Of a stretch of DNA of 64,000 nt, positions 8,382-15,889 are shown in pieces. Below the pieces are notes generated by a model. It searched no databases. It had not been told where the DNA came from and saw only the letters and a list, made by a program, of their open reading frames with translations. The DNA lies in assembly GCA_024233085.1 (NCBI GenBank), contig JACKQC010000002.1, positions 590,565 through 654,564 of the forward strand, given 5' to 3'. A program made the translations under genes and the position numbers. The first letter of the stretch is position 1. Every line of letters starts with the position of its first letter. Source of the stretch: Akkermansiaceae bacterium (GTDB taxonomy: Bacteria; Verrucomicrobiota; Verrucomicrobiia; Verrucomicrobiales; DEV007).

Positions 8382-10439
8382 TCATTTCTCCATGAAAAGG
8401 CCGAGGTGGCCCGCCGGAATGATCATCTTCCCGTGGTGAAACACGACGCGGTCGCAGTTGCCGCGAGACAGGTCGTAGCAGCGGTCCGCGACCACGACCG
8501 GGGTCTCCGGCGTGGACAGATCGAGCGTCACCACCTTTCCGTCGCGGCGCGAGGCGAGCGCGACCAGGTTTCCGTGGACGGTGGGAATCCCGGCGATCGG
8601 GAAATCGGCGAGGGTGCCTTGAACCTCGACGAGTTTCGGTTCCCCGGGCGACTTCGGGTCGAGGAGCGCGAGCCGCCCCCCGCGCGCCGGGAACACGAAG
8701 CGACCGTCGTCCAACCGGTCGATCCCGTCCAACTGGCTGCCCTGCGGCGGATTCCCGGCGCTCAACCGGGCGGGCGCGGCGCCGTTGAGATCGTACCAGG
8801 CGATTCCGCGCGAGTGCCAGTTGACCGGGAACACCCCGTCCCGATCCCGCGTCGGAAACATGTCGCCGTAGAGAATGCCGCCGGCGCCGTCACCGAAAAC
8901 CGGCTTCAAATTCGTCAAATCCGCCGCGTCCAGAATGGAGAACCGGCCCGTGCCGCCACTGACCGCGAGAAACCGGCCGTCCCGGAAGGGGTGCACGATC
9001 TGAACACTTTGGTTCCCGTCCACCGGACCGCGCCCGATCTCGGTCAGATCGCCGTCGGGCGCGATCCGGTAAATGGCGAGGTCCCCGTCATTTTCCGCCG
9101 AAAAAAGCGTGTCGCCCTGAATGCAGACATCATAGACGCAGTCGCGTTCCCAGGTCCGGCGTTCCTCGAGCCCGTCCGCGCCGATGCCGAACAGCTTCAG
9201 CCCGCCATGCGAGGCCGCGACGTAGGCGAAGTCGTCCTTCACCGCGACGCGGCGAACCTGGCAGTCTGGATCGCGGCGCCACAGGCGCGGGTCCGCCGTT
9301 TCCGGGGACGCCGCGTCGGGAATCTCGAATGCCAACTCCGGCCGGGCCTGCTTGTGCGCGGCCGGGACGCGGACCACATGGATCCCCGTCGTCAATCCGG
9401 CGATATAGACCACCCCGTCGCCGGTCGCCAGGCTGGCGCAACAGTCGTGGCTTAGCTTACGATCGTCCGGGACCTTCCACCGGTAAACCGGCGGCGGCAG
9501 TTCGAGATGGCCGAGCCCCCTCAGGCGCGCAGGATCGGACGCGTCGACCACGTAGAAGCCATTGTGACTGTCGACGCAGAACAACGTGTCGCCGCACACG
9601 CGGGGGGTCCAGTAGTCGTTGTCCCGGGGCAGGAAACGCGGGAATTTGAAGACCCCGACTTTCTTCGGATTCCCGGGGTCGGCCACGTCGAAAATCTCGA
9701 CCCCGCGGCCGTTGCCGGGACGCGCCTCCGCCGGCCCCGATTTCGCGTCGTGACCGGTCGAGCAAAAGCAGAGATTGTCCTTCAAAAACACGCCGTCCCC
9801 GTAGCCGTCCAGCGTGCCCTGAGCCACCACCCGGGGTGCAAGCGGGTCGCGGACATCCGCGATGGTCAGCTTCCCCACCGCCCAGTCGCCGATGTGGAGC
9901 CGGCCGTCGCGATAGGCGACCGATTGCGCTTCCGAGGTGCGAACCTGCGAGAGATGGCGCGGAAAGCGCGGATCGGTCACGTCCAGAAGTTGGACGCCAT
10001 AGACGCGATGGGCGATGAAGAGCACGTTCTCCGCCGCCGCGATCCCTGTCGCCAGCTCGATCGTGTCGTATCGGCGGATCAGTTTCGGCGCGTGAGGATC
10101 CGCGATATCGACGATCCAGAGACCGTGGTTGCGGGCCGTGATGTAGGCCGTGTCCCCGTAAATCGCCATCTGCCGGCTGCCCCGGATTCCCCTCAGCGCC
10201 GCGACGCGTTTTGGCTTGGCCGGATCGGTCTCGATGTCGTACACCGCCAGGGAATCGGCACCCGCCGCATAGAGAAAATCGCCCGCCACCTCCACCGCGG
10301 AACAGCCGCTCGAGCCCTCCACGAATTCCGCCGCAAGGGCCGGGCCATAGGTCGCCGGATCGGGCGAGGCCGTCGCCAGGGCGGTGGTCATCGCCGCTCC
10401 GATCAATAAAATTCCTTTTAGCGCGTTGAGTATTTTCAT
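8382..10439 (-). CDS. Secreted LVIVD-repeat (beta-propeller-like) protein
   Basis: A 685-residue exported protein starting at ATG 10439, with a signal peptide of about 24 residues ending in A-T-A-S. The body is a series of about 40-60-residue repeats built on the pattern G-x-x-L-Y-V-A-x-x-x-x-G-L-x-V-x-D-I-x-D-P-x-x-P, the LVIVD repeat, which folds as a beta-propeller. Examples are D-T-A-Y-I-T-A-R-N-H-G-L-W-I-V-D-I near residue 100 and similar units after it. No catalytic residues are evident, and propellers of this class usually bind proteins or surfaces. The frame is open upstream of 10439, but the signal peptide fixes the start. It stands alone between small hypothetical genes. Confidence 0.85.
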   Translation of the reverse strand: MKILNALKGILLIGAAMTTALATASPDPATYGPALAAEFVEGSSGCSAVEVAGDFLYAAGADSLAVYDIETDPAKPKRVAALRGIRGSRQMAIYGDTAYITARNHGLWIVDIADPHAPKLIRRYDTIELATGIAAAENVLFIAHRVYGVQLLDVTDPRFPRHLSQVRTSEAQSVAYRDGRLHIGDWAVGKLTIADVRDPLAPRVVAQGTLDGYGDGVFLKDNLCFCSTGHDAKSGPAEARPGNGRGVEIFDVADPGNPKKVGVFKFPRFLPRDNDYWTPRVCGDTLFCVDSHNGFYVVDASDPARLRGLGHLELPPPVYRWKVPDDRKLSHDCCASLATGDGVVYIAGLTTGIHVVRVPAAHKQARPELAFEIPDAASPETADPRLWRRDPDCQVRRVAVKDDFAYVAASHGGLKLFGIGADGLEERRTWERDCVYDVCIQGDTLFSAENDGDLAIYRIAPDGDLTEIGRGPVDGNQSVQIVHPFRDGRFLAVSGGTGRFSILDAADLTNLKPVFGDGAGGILYGDMFPTRDRDGVFPVNWHSRGIAWYDLNGAAPARLSAGNPPQGSQLDGIDRLDDGRFVFPARGGRLALLDPKSPGEPKLVEVQGTLADFPIAGIPTVHGNLVALASRRDGKVVTLDLSTPETPVVVADRCYDLSRGNCDRVVFHHGKMIIPAGHLGLFMEK

Positions 10440-10737
10440 GGGCGGGTGTCCGTATCGGTGGTGCATCCGAAGCGATACCCGATGCCGGGACGGTTTGCCG
10501 GAAAAATCGGGCGCGTGAAAGAAGACGCCGGACAAAGCGGAACGGTCCTCGTGCCCTTGGCGCATGGTCGTCGCGTCCGCACCGGGGCTGCGCCACCACC
10601 CTGTCCGCCGCTATCAGGCACCCCCGACGGACGAAGAATATTTGAACGGCGGGTTCCTGTTCGAAAAAAGACAAAACCCACGTCGCGAAATCTTGGCCAG
10701 GATGGCCAAGCCACGAGTTGCGCCCGCCACCTTCGGT
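10440..10737. other. Intergenic region with a REP-like hairpin
   Basis: About 300 bp without a credible gene. A perfect hairpin CTTGGCC-AGGAT-GGCCAAG lies at 10692-10710 and matches the core of the hairpin at 3749-3763. The rest shows no recognisable element apart from presumably holding the promoter of the LVIVD-repeat gene. Confidence 0.45.
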
Positions 10738-11082
10738 TCAAAAAGGGTCTCCACCCGGATCGCCCGCTGACTGCGGGCCGGCGGATTCGGGCGGGCGGTC
10801 TCGAGTCTTCCGCTTCCGCCGCTTCCCTGCCGCAATCTCCTCGATCGTCATCGCCACTTGCGGCTGAGCACATCCAAAACGCTCGAGATAGAGACCCTCG
10901 ATGAATTGCGGCAAGGGCAATTTCCATCTCTCTTGTTCGTGATTGGCAAGGCTCCCGAGTTTCTTGGGATTGAGTCCAAGCTCTCTCGCCATCTGAATGT
11001 GGGCATGAGACAGGCGATACTTCATTCTCGCGTCCACCCAAGCCCGATATTTTGGCGACAAATGTGTTTTCCTGTTTGCCAC
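10738..11082 (-). CDS. Conserved hypothetical protein
   Basis: The product (114 residues from GTG 11082) has a core at about residues 8-75 that matches, from memory, a widespread small bacterial family. Its hallmark is S-x-A-x-x-x-M-A-R-E-L-G-L-N-P-K-K-L-G followed by W-K-x-P-L-P-x-F-I-E-x-L-Y-x-x-R-F-G. Helical segments and the S-H-A-H-I-Q-M-A-R-E-L-G stretch suggest a helix-turn-helix-like fold, but the function is unknown. The C-terminal 35 residues are charged and low complexity. An ATG at 11169 is also in frame; the extra 29 residues it adds look non-coding, so I prefer the GTG. Confidence 0.65.
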   Translation of the reverse strand: MANRKTHLSPKYRAWVDARMKYRLSHAHIQMARELGLNPKKLGSLANHEQERWKLPLPQFIEGLYLERFGCAQPQVAMTIEEIAAGKRRKRKTRDRPPESAGPQSAGDPGGDPF

Positions 11083-11232
11083 TTTTGAGTTGGGCGAGCG
11101 TAAAAGGAGAGGTGGGTCATAGCCGGATTGCGGCGGAGGGTAACACCTTGCCAGTAGCCGCTCGTCCACAACCGGATTGTTAGCCGAGTGGGCGCTGGTG
11201 CTGGTGGGTTGCCGCCTTGACTTGAGGGACCA

Positions 11233-11541
11233 TCACATAATTCGAGAGGTTATAATCCGACAGTGAAATACGTAGGAATCCCCAATATCAATGATGAGCA
11301 ACTCACCCGGACGCCTATAGATAGGGATCACAGCTCCTCTGATATCGCTGTCAGGATAGTCAAGCCTGGCAGTTTCGTCGTCTAAAAATTCAATTTCAAC
11401 GCTCACCCATCGAGATTCAATGACCTTTTTCTGCACGACCGCGGGCGGAGCACGATATATAAATGAAACCCCTTTTGATGAATCCCCCGTAATGTTGCCC
11501 ACTTCGTACTGAACACCTTCAAATCCATATTCGATTTTCAT
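11233..11541 (-). CDS. Hypothetical protein
   Basis: A 102-residue soluble protein starting at ATG 11541 (an upstream in-frame start at 11574 would add 11 residues). It looks all-beta, with alternating hydrophobic and polar residues and no Cys except one near the C terminus. No family is recognised. GC content is low compared with the host average. It lies next to the mobile-element island, so it may be part of the acquired segment. Confidence 0.5.
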   Translation of the reverse strand: MKIEYGFEGVQYEVGNITGDSSKGVSFIYRAPPAVVQKKVIESRWVSVEIEFLDDETARLDYPDSDIRGAVIPIYRRPGELLIIDIGDSYVFHCRIITSRIM

Positions 11542-11744
11542 AATCTTTAATATATTTAGTGGGAGCGGGACCATATGGCTGATGAGCTTCGCGGCGTCAG
11601 CCGATTCGGGTTCGGGTTTGGGGGTTGAAAGTCAAAGGAGTGGTGGATTTGGGCGCGGGATTTTCGTGGGCTATCCCGCCGGGGCGGGACCTTTCCAACA
11701 ACAGCGTCGCCTTGAGGGCGAATCGCGGTAACCCTGCATTCTGT

Positions 11745-11914
11745 ATGAAAACCACCAAATCCACCACCCCCGCAGTCTACGTCGGTCTCGACGTCCACAA
11801 AAGCTCAATCCTCGTCGCCTACGCGCTTTCCGACGGCAGCGACCCGGCCGTTTACGGCAAGCTCGGCGGCTCCAACCTGGCCCTGGAACGCGGCCTGCTC
11901 AAACTGCGCCAGAA
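11745..11914 (+). pseudogene. IS110-family transposase N-terminal fragment
   Basis: Encodes about 57 residues beginning V-Y-V-G-L-D-V-H-K after a short leader. This is the hallmark start of the DEDD/RuvC-like catalytic domain of IS110 transposases (the Asp of G-L-D-V is a catalytic residue). Similarity ends near 11914 where the sequence switches to IS4-like coding sequence, so about 80% of the gene is missing. A GC-rich hairpin (11675-11688) precedes it and may be a remnant of the element end. Confidence 0.7.
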
Positions 11915-11919
11915 AAGGG

Positions 11920-12623
11920 CTACTTTCATTTGGAAACCATCGAACAAATCGAGCAACGCAAGGCTTTCTGGCTGAGCTGCCTGCCCGCCAGTGTCTCCGT
12001 GGTCGACGCGGAGGGCCGGTCGCTCGAGACCCTCCTGCGCGCCGCCTCGACTCGATCTGTTGGTTTTCCTCGGCTCCAAGCACGGGCACCCCTGTCGACT
12101 GGTGGCCACCCGGCTCAGCCGCAACGACACCGCCAAACATCGGCGCCAACGTCGCCGCAGCGCCAAAAAGCACGGCCAGACCCCGTCGAAAAATGCCCTG
12201 CTTCGCGACGGCTGGAATCTGCTGGTTACGAACCTTTCCGAGGAGCGGATCGCCGCCGCCGAACTGCACGCGATTTACGCCATGCGTTGGAATATTGAAA
12301 TCCAGTTTCGCGCCTTCAAACAATCCTGCCGACTGGGCCCCTCGTTGAATCATCGCAGCGATCCGTTGCACATCGAAGGACTGGTGCTGGCAAGCATGAT
12401 TTTTCAACTGCTGACCCTCGATCTGCACGCCCGGTTCCGGCGCCGGGCCGGTGTGGATTGGCCGCCCAGCCTCGAGAAGCTCTCCGACGCCTACGCCACC
12501 CATCTGCAAACCCTCCGCCGATCTCCCGAGCCGGTTCCCTTCGATCCAGATCCCAGACACCTTGCCCACGACCAACGATGTCGCCCAACCCTCTGGCAAT
12601 CAATCGTTCAGTCTTTAGGTTGA
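11920..12623 (+). pseudogene. IS4-family transposase fragment, frameshifted
   Basis: The C-terminal part of a DDE transposase. The IS4 signature Y-x2-R-x3-E-x6-K is intact as Y-A-M-R-W-N-I-E-I-Q-F-R-A-F-K near 12280-12325. The first part (L-E-T-I-E-Q-I-E-Q-R-K) is read in one frame from about 11930, and the rest continues in another frame from about 12050, so a frameshift is present. The N-terminal DDE segment is absent, having been replaced by the IS110 fragment. It is an inactive remnant. Confidence 0.75.
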
Positions 12624-12740
12624 TGCGATTGGGTAGCCGGTTGTCCAGCACCGCCTTGTTGAACGGAGCCGCTTCGCGGCGCCGACTCTCCTGATGCTAC
12701 CCTTGCCACGCTTCGGTGACGATCTTTTCTTGGGGCGCTT

Positions 12741-13731
12741 ATGAAAAAAAACAACACCACCCTCCCAGTCCGCCCGCCCATCCAAACGCCGCCGCCAGTC
12801 CGCTGAGTCCCCCGCGGATCTTGCCTCGGCCAAGTGGTGGCGCGACTTTCAGCGCCACCTCGATCTCGGCCGTCTCGCGCCACGATCCCGGGCCTCCTAC
12901 CTCTGCTGGGTGCGCCAGCTCCACGAGGCCTTCCCGCACCGCGATCCCACCACACTCCGCGAGAACGAGGTCCTCGATTTCCTCATCTCCCTGCGCCAGA
13001 AGCGCCGACTCAAGGACTCCACCGTCAACCAGGCCGTCTGCGCCCTGCGCGCCTTCTACCGCGACCACCTCGGCCGGAAGTGGAGGGGCTGGAGCCGGAT
13101 CAAGATACGACGCGACGAGCAACTCCCCAACGTCCTGAGCCGCGAGGAGGTCGCCCGCTTTCTCGGCGCGGTCAGGGAAGGACGCTTCCGCGCCGTCTTC
13201 ACCCTGATGTATCACTGCGGCCTGCGCCTCGGCGAGGCCATCCATCTCAAGCCCGGCCACATCGACGCCTCGCGCGGCGTCATCCGCATCGTCGGCGGCA
13301 AGGGCGGCAAAGATCGCGAGGTGCCCGTTTCCGCGGAACTCGTCGAGCGGCTGCGCGCCTTCTGGAAGCGCCACCGCAATCCCGAGTGGCTCTTCCCCTC
13401 GCCGGGGCGCGGCTGGAAGAGCGCCGGTGCCACCCTGCCCGATGCCTTGCGGCGCTCCTCCAAACCGATGAGCGATTCCTCGGTGCAGGCCGCGATGCGC
13501 GCCACCGTCCTTTCCCTGGGCTGGGATCGGCGGACCGGGCATCGCCCGGTCACCTGCCACACCCTGCGTCATTGCTTCGCCACCCACCTTCTCGACGCCG
13601 GAGTCTCCATCCGCCTGGTCGGCCAGTACCTCGGGCACGCCTCGCTCAAGCCCACCCTGGTTTACCTTCACCTGACCGAAGCCAGCGAGAGCAAGGCGCG
13701 CGAGGTCCTCGCGCACTTCCCGGGTCTCTGA
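12741..13731 (+). CDS. IS91-associated site-specific tyrosine recombinase (frame change at A8)
   Basis: A phage-integrase-type recombinase that cuts and joins DNA through a Tyr. An N-terminal SAM-like DNA-binding domain (from W-W-R-D-F-Q-R-H near 12832) precedes the catalytic domain. Arg is seen in C-G-L-R-L-G-E, the H-x-x-R box in C-H-T-L-R-H-C-F-A-T-H, and the nucleophile in P-T-L-V-Y-L-H. The ATG at 12741 runs into eight A residues (12744-12751). Read straight, that frame stops at 12804; with one A fewer it joins the recombinase frame exactly. Otherwise the first usable codon is GTG 12910, which would delete part of the N-terminal domain. Transcriptional slippage, a real frameshift or a sequencing error are all possible. 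Confidence 0.75.
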
Positions 13732-13741
13732 TCCGCCCGCC

Positions 13742-14836
13742 ATGCCCCTGGCTCTCGCCGAGGTCTTGCGCGAGCATTGGCCGCGCTTCGCGCGCGCCCA
13801 CGCTCCGCGGCTCGCCGCCGCCCATTACCGGGCGGCGCGGGCCGTGCTGTCCTGCCGCACCCCCGCCCTCGGCGGGCGGCTCTGGCAATGCGCCTGCCAC
13901 GCGCACGCCCGGCACTTTTCCTACCACAGTTGCAACCACCGCTCCTGCCCCCAATGCGGCGCCATCGATCAGCAACAGTGGGCCGCCACCCAGGAGGCCC
14001 GCCTCCTCCCCGGCGTGCCCTACTTCCTGGTCACCCTCACCGTGCCCGACGCCCTGCGCGGCGTCTGCAAGGCCCACCCCGCCATCCTCTACGACCTGCT
14101 GTTGCGCGAGGCCGCCGGAGCGCTCAAAGACCTCTGCCGATCCAAACTCGGCGGCACGCCCGGGTTCACCACGGTGTTGCACACCTGGGGCCGCCAACTC
14201 CAGCACCATCCCCACGTCCATATCGTCGTCCCGGGGGTGGTCCTCGCGCCCGACGGCCGCGAGCGTTATCCCGACAAGCCCGATTTCCTGGTTCACGGCG
14301 CGCCGCTGGCCGCGCGCTTCCGCAACCGCCTCGAACTCGCCCTCAAAAACAGCCATCCCGAGATCCACGCCGCTTTGGTGCGCGATCATCCCGACGTCTT
14401 CCGGCTCAAATGGGTCGCCGACGCGCGCCACACCGGCTCGGGCAAACCGGCCCTGCGCTACCTGGCCCGCTACGTCTTCAAGTCCGCCCTCGGCCCTGGT
14501 CGCCTCCTCGGCTACGACGGACAGGGCCGCCTTCGTCTCCAATGCCACCAGAGCGGCGCCAACCGCCCGTTTGTCATCCTCCTGACCCCCGAGGAGTTTT
14601 TGAGGCGCTGGTGCCTCCACGTCCTGCCCAAGGGGTTTGTGCGCGTGCGCCACCATGGCTGGATGAGCGGCGCGGCGCGCAAAGTCCGCCTCCGCGTCCG
14701 GGCTCTGGTTTGCGGCCAACTCGACGAACCGGCGCCCGCCGTCATCCTTCCCCCCGTCCCCCGCTGCGCGCGCTGCGGCGCGGAGATGAAACTCCTCGCC
14801 ACCATCGAACCGCGCGGCCCTCCGCCCCGAAGATGA
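13742..14836 (+). CDS. IS91-family HUH transposase
   Basis: A 364-residue rolling-circle transposase. A Zn-binding N-terminal domain spans about residues 50-73 (C-A-C-H... C-N-H-R-S-C-P-Q-C-G). The HUH metal site is H158-V-H160 within H-H-P-H-V-H-I-V-V-P-G. The catalytic Tyr region is R-Y-L-A-R-Y-V-F-K (Y240 and Y244), typical of the two-Tyr arrangement. All key residues are present and the frame is intact, so the enzyme could be active. A C-terminal C-x2-C pair (C-A-R-C-G) is also present. It starts 10 bp after the recombinase gene, indicating one operon. Confidence 0.9.
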   Translation: MPLALAEVLREHWPRFARAHAPRLAAAHYRAARAVLSCRTPALGGRLWQCACHAHARHFSYHSCNHRSCPQCGAIDQQQWAATQEARLLPGVPYFLVTLTVPDALRGVCKAHPAILYDLLLREAAGALKDLCRSKLGGTPGFTTVLHTWGRQLQHHPHVHIVVPGVVLAPDGRERYPDKPDFLVHGAPLAARFRNRLELALKNSHPEIHAALVRDHPDVFRLKWVADARHTGSGKPALRYLARYVFKSALGPGRLLGYDGQGRLRLQCHQSGANRPFVILLTPEEFLRRWCLHVLPKGFVRVRHHGWMSGAARKVRLRVRALVCGQLDEPAPAVILPPVPRCARCGAEMKLLATIEPRGPPPRR

Positions 14837-15154
14837 GCCACGACCCTCCGCCTCCCCTTGACACCTCCCCAAAAGGCCGTCTCCGCGCCGGTCGCGTCTC
14901 TTCGCGCGCCTCTGTCGCGGTTTTCCCGGCACAAACACCGCGATCCGGGCTGAAGATCCGCCTCTCGCGCCCCAACCTTCGGCCCGGCCTTCGAAGCATG
15001 AGCTTCGCGCCGCCGGCGCCAAGCTCATGGCCCCCGCGGAGCCCCTCAAAAGGCGGCTTGAAACCCGATCCCAACGCCAACGCGCTGAGGATCAACGGAA
15101 AATCGAATCCGCAAGAGCCGCCGTCCCCGCGCCCCTGACTCCACCGGCGGGCTC
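14837..15154. other. Right-hand tail of the IS91 element, no gene
   Basis: About 320 bp of GC-rich sequence after the transposase stop. Open frames here lack any family resemblance. In IS91 elements the origin end lies downstream of the transposase, so this segment probably includes it, but I cannot mark the terminus. It ends at the R' box of the distal attC. Confidence 0.4.
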
Positions 15155-15208
15155 GTCCAACAACGGATAGCAGTGAGGCAAGCTCACCTGCTATCTTGGG
15201 GGTTAGGC
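15155..15208 (-). repeat. attC recombination site, distal (after cassette 2)
   Basis: On the minus strand R'' is GCCTAAC (15208-15202) and R' is GTTGGAC (15161-15155); both match the consensus RYYYAAC/GTTRRRY. Between them a hairpin is formed by GATAGCA and TGCTATC plus GTGAG and CTCAC around a 5-nt loop. There is one unpaired G in an arm, as expected for the extrahelical bases that set strand choice. The site is 54 bp long, near the short end of the known range. Confidence 0.8.
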
Positions 15209-15218
15209 CACGTGTCCA

Positions 15219-15569
15219 TCAGTCCTCCTCCTCTGTGCTGGGAAAGACCACAGGGATGCTGAACTTGATGCGACTCACGTTTTGAGTCGTCTTCGATGAC
15301 TCTCCCTGCGAACCGAGCACAACGCTCGCGATGGCAACACCTATGCCTCCCTTTGTCTTCGTGCCGCCAGAGGCGGTCACAGCGATATCAAACTCGACGT
15401 TGCTGAGAACCGCTCCTGTGCTCTTGTCAAAGTATATGCCCTCGCCATAACGCCACTGCTTCTGTCTTGGGTTGAGACTCGCGCCGTGCTCTTTGGCGGC
15501 TTTGCCTGCCGTAGCGACAGCGGCGACAATCTGCTTCAACGATTCCTCAATAAAGTTTTGGAGTTCCAT
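15219..15569 (-). CDS. Cassette 2 protein, conserved hypothetical
   Basis: A 116-residue soluble protein, the only gene of cassette 2. The N-terminal 30 residues are helical (M-E-L-Q-N-F-I-E-E-S-L-K-Q-I). The second half is beta-rich, with V-E-F-D-I-A-V-T-A, G-K-G-G-I-G-V-A (seen here as T-K-G-G-I-G-V) and V-S-R-I-K-F-S-I-P-V-V-F-P. I recall this pattern from a common family of unknown function that resembles trypsin-co-occurring (Trypco2-like) domains; this is from memory and uncertain. The start lies 14 bp after the cassette's 5' core box, and the stop is 10 bp before its attC, a very tight fit typical of integron cassettes. Confidence 0.75.
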   Translation of the reverse strand: MELQNFIEESLKQIVAAVATAGKAAKEHGASLNPRQKQWRYGEGIYFDKSTGAVLSNVEFDIAVTASGGTKTKGGIGVAIASVVLGSQGESSKTTQNVSRIKFSIPVVFPSTEEED

Positions 15570-15582
15570 AGCGTGTGGAGTG

Positions 15583-15708
15583 GCCTAACGTTTGAGTGGA
15601 GGCGCCGCCATCCGAGGGCGAGGTCGAGTTGGTGGCCGCCGCTCCAAATTAGAGCGGCGGCCTGAACTCAGGGCGGGATGGCGGTTGCTCTCCCACGGCT
15701 TGTTCGGC
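15583..15708 (-). repeat. attC recombination site, proximal (after cassette 1)
   Basis: On the minus strand R'' is GCCGAAC (15708-15702) and R' is GTTAGGC (15589-15583). The 126-bp interval folds into a long imperfect palindrome: CCGCCATCC pairs with GGATGGCGG, and GCCGCCGCTC pairs with GAGCGGCGGC around a short AT-rich tip. The long stem matches large attC sites. It begins 4 bp after the stop codon of the precursor peptide gene. Confidence 0.85.
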
Positions 15709-15712
15709 TGAG

Positions 15713-15889
15713 TTAATCGCCGTCGCACCCGCAATCGCCACTGCATCCACACTCATGGTCTTCACAACCGCAACTCGAGACCAGTTCTCCTTCCACCGCC
15801 ACCGTGGCCACGGGAGAAAATTTGAGGTCGTCATCCTGACTATATTCAGGATTCGCAGCAGGCAGTTCTATCATTGCATTTGTTTCCAT
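15713..15889 (-). CDS. Cys-rich RiPP precursor peptide (putative)
   Basis: A 58-residue peptide read from ATG 15889, preceded by a good ribosome binding site (AAAGGA, 9-10 nt upstream). Residues 1-37 form an acidic leader-like region without Cys (M-E-T-N-A-M-I-E-L-P at the start). Residues 38-58 are a core-like tail with six Cys in three C-G-C pairs (C40, C42, C47, C49, C53, C55) separated by acidic and small residues. The gene overlaps the 3' end of the radical SAM/SPASM maturase by 44 bp, and its stop is 4 bp from the attC box. Position, size and composition fit a substrate for thioether or related crosslinking by the maturase. No known class is matched. A metal-binding small protein is an alternative. 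Confidence 0.75.
   Translation of the reverse strand: METNAMIELPAANPEYSQDDDLKFSPVATVAVEGELVSSCGCEDHECGCSGDCGCDGD

Larger units (their letters stand above)
12741..15154 (+). mobile_element. IS91-family element with accessory tyrosine recombinase
   Basis: An HUH-type rolling-circle insertion sequence. It carries a tyrosine recombinase gene followed 10 bp later by the Y1/Y2-type transposase, an arrangement known for some IS91 relatives. The exact ends could not be set; IS91 elements lack inverted repeats and target duplications. The right side runs to within a few bases of the distal attC site of the neighbouring integron. Confidence 0.75.

Noticed and set aside
12834..14585. Long plus-strand frame across the IS91 region
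   Set aside because: It is out of frame with both the recombinase and the transposase, which have complete catalytic motifs in their own frames.
15649..15834. 61-codon minus-strand frame near the maturase end
   Set aside because: It runs into the attC stem; the overlapping frame from ATG 15889 has a good ribosome binding site, a Cys-rich tail and stops just before the attC.
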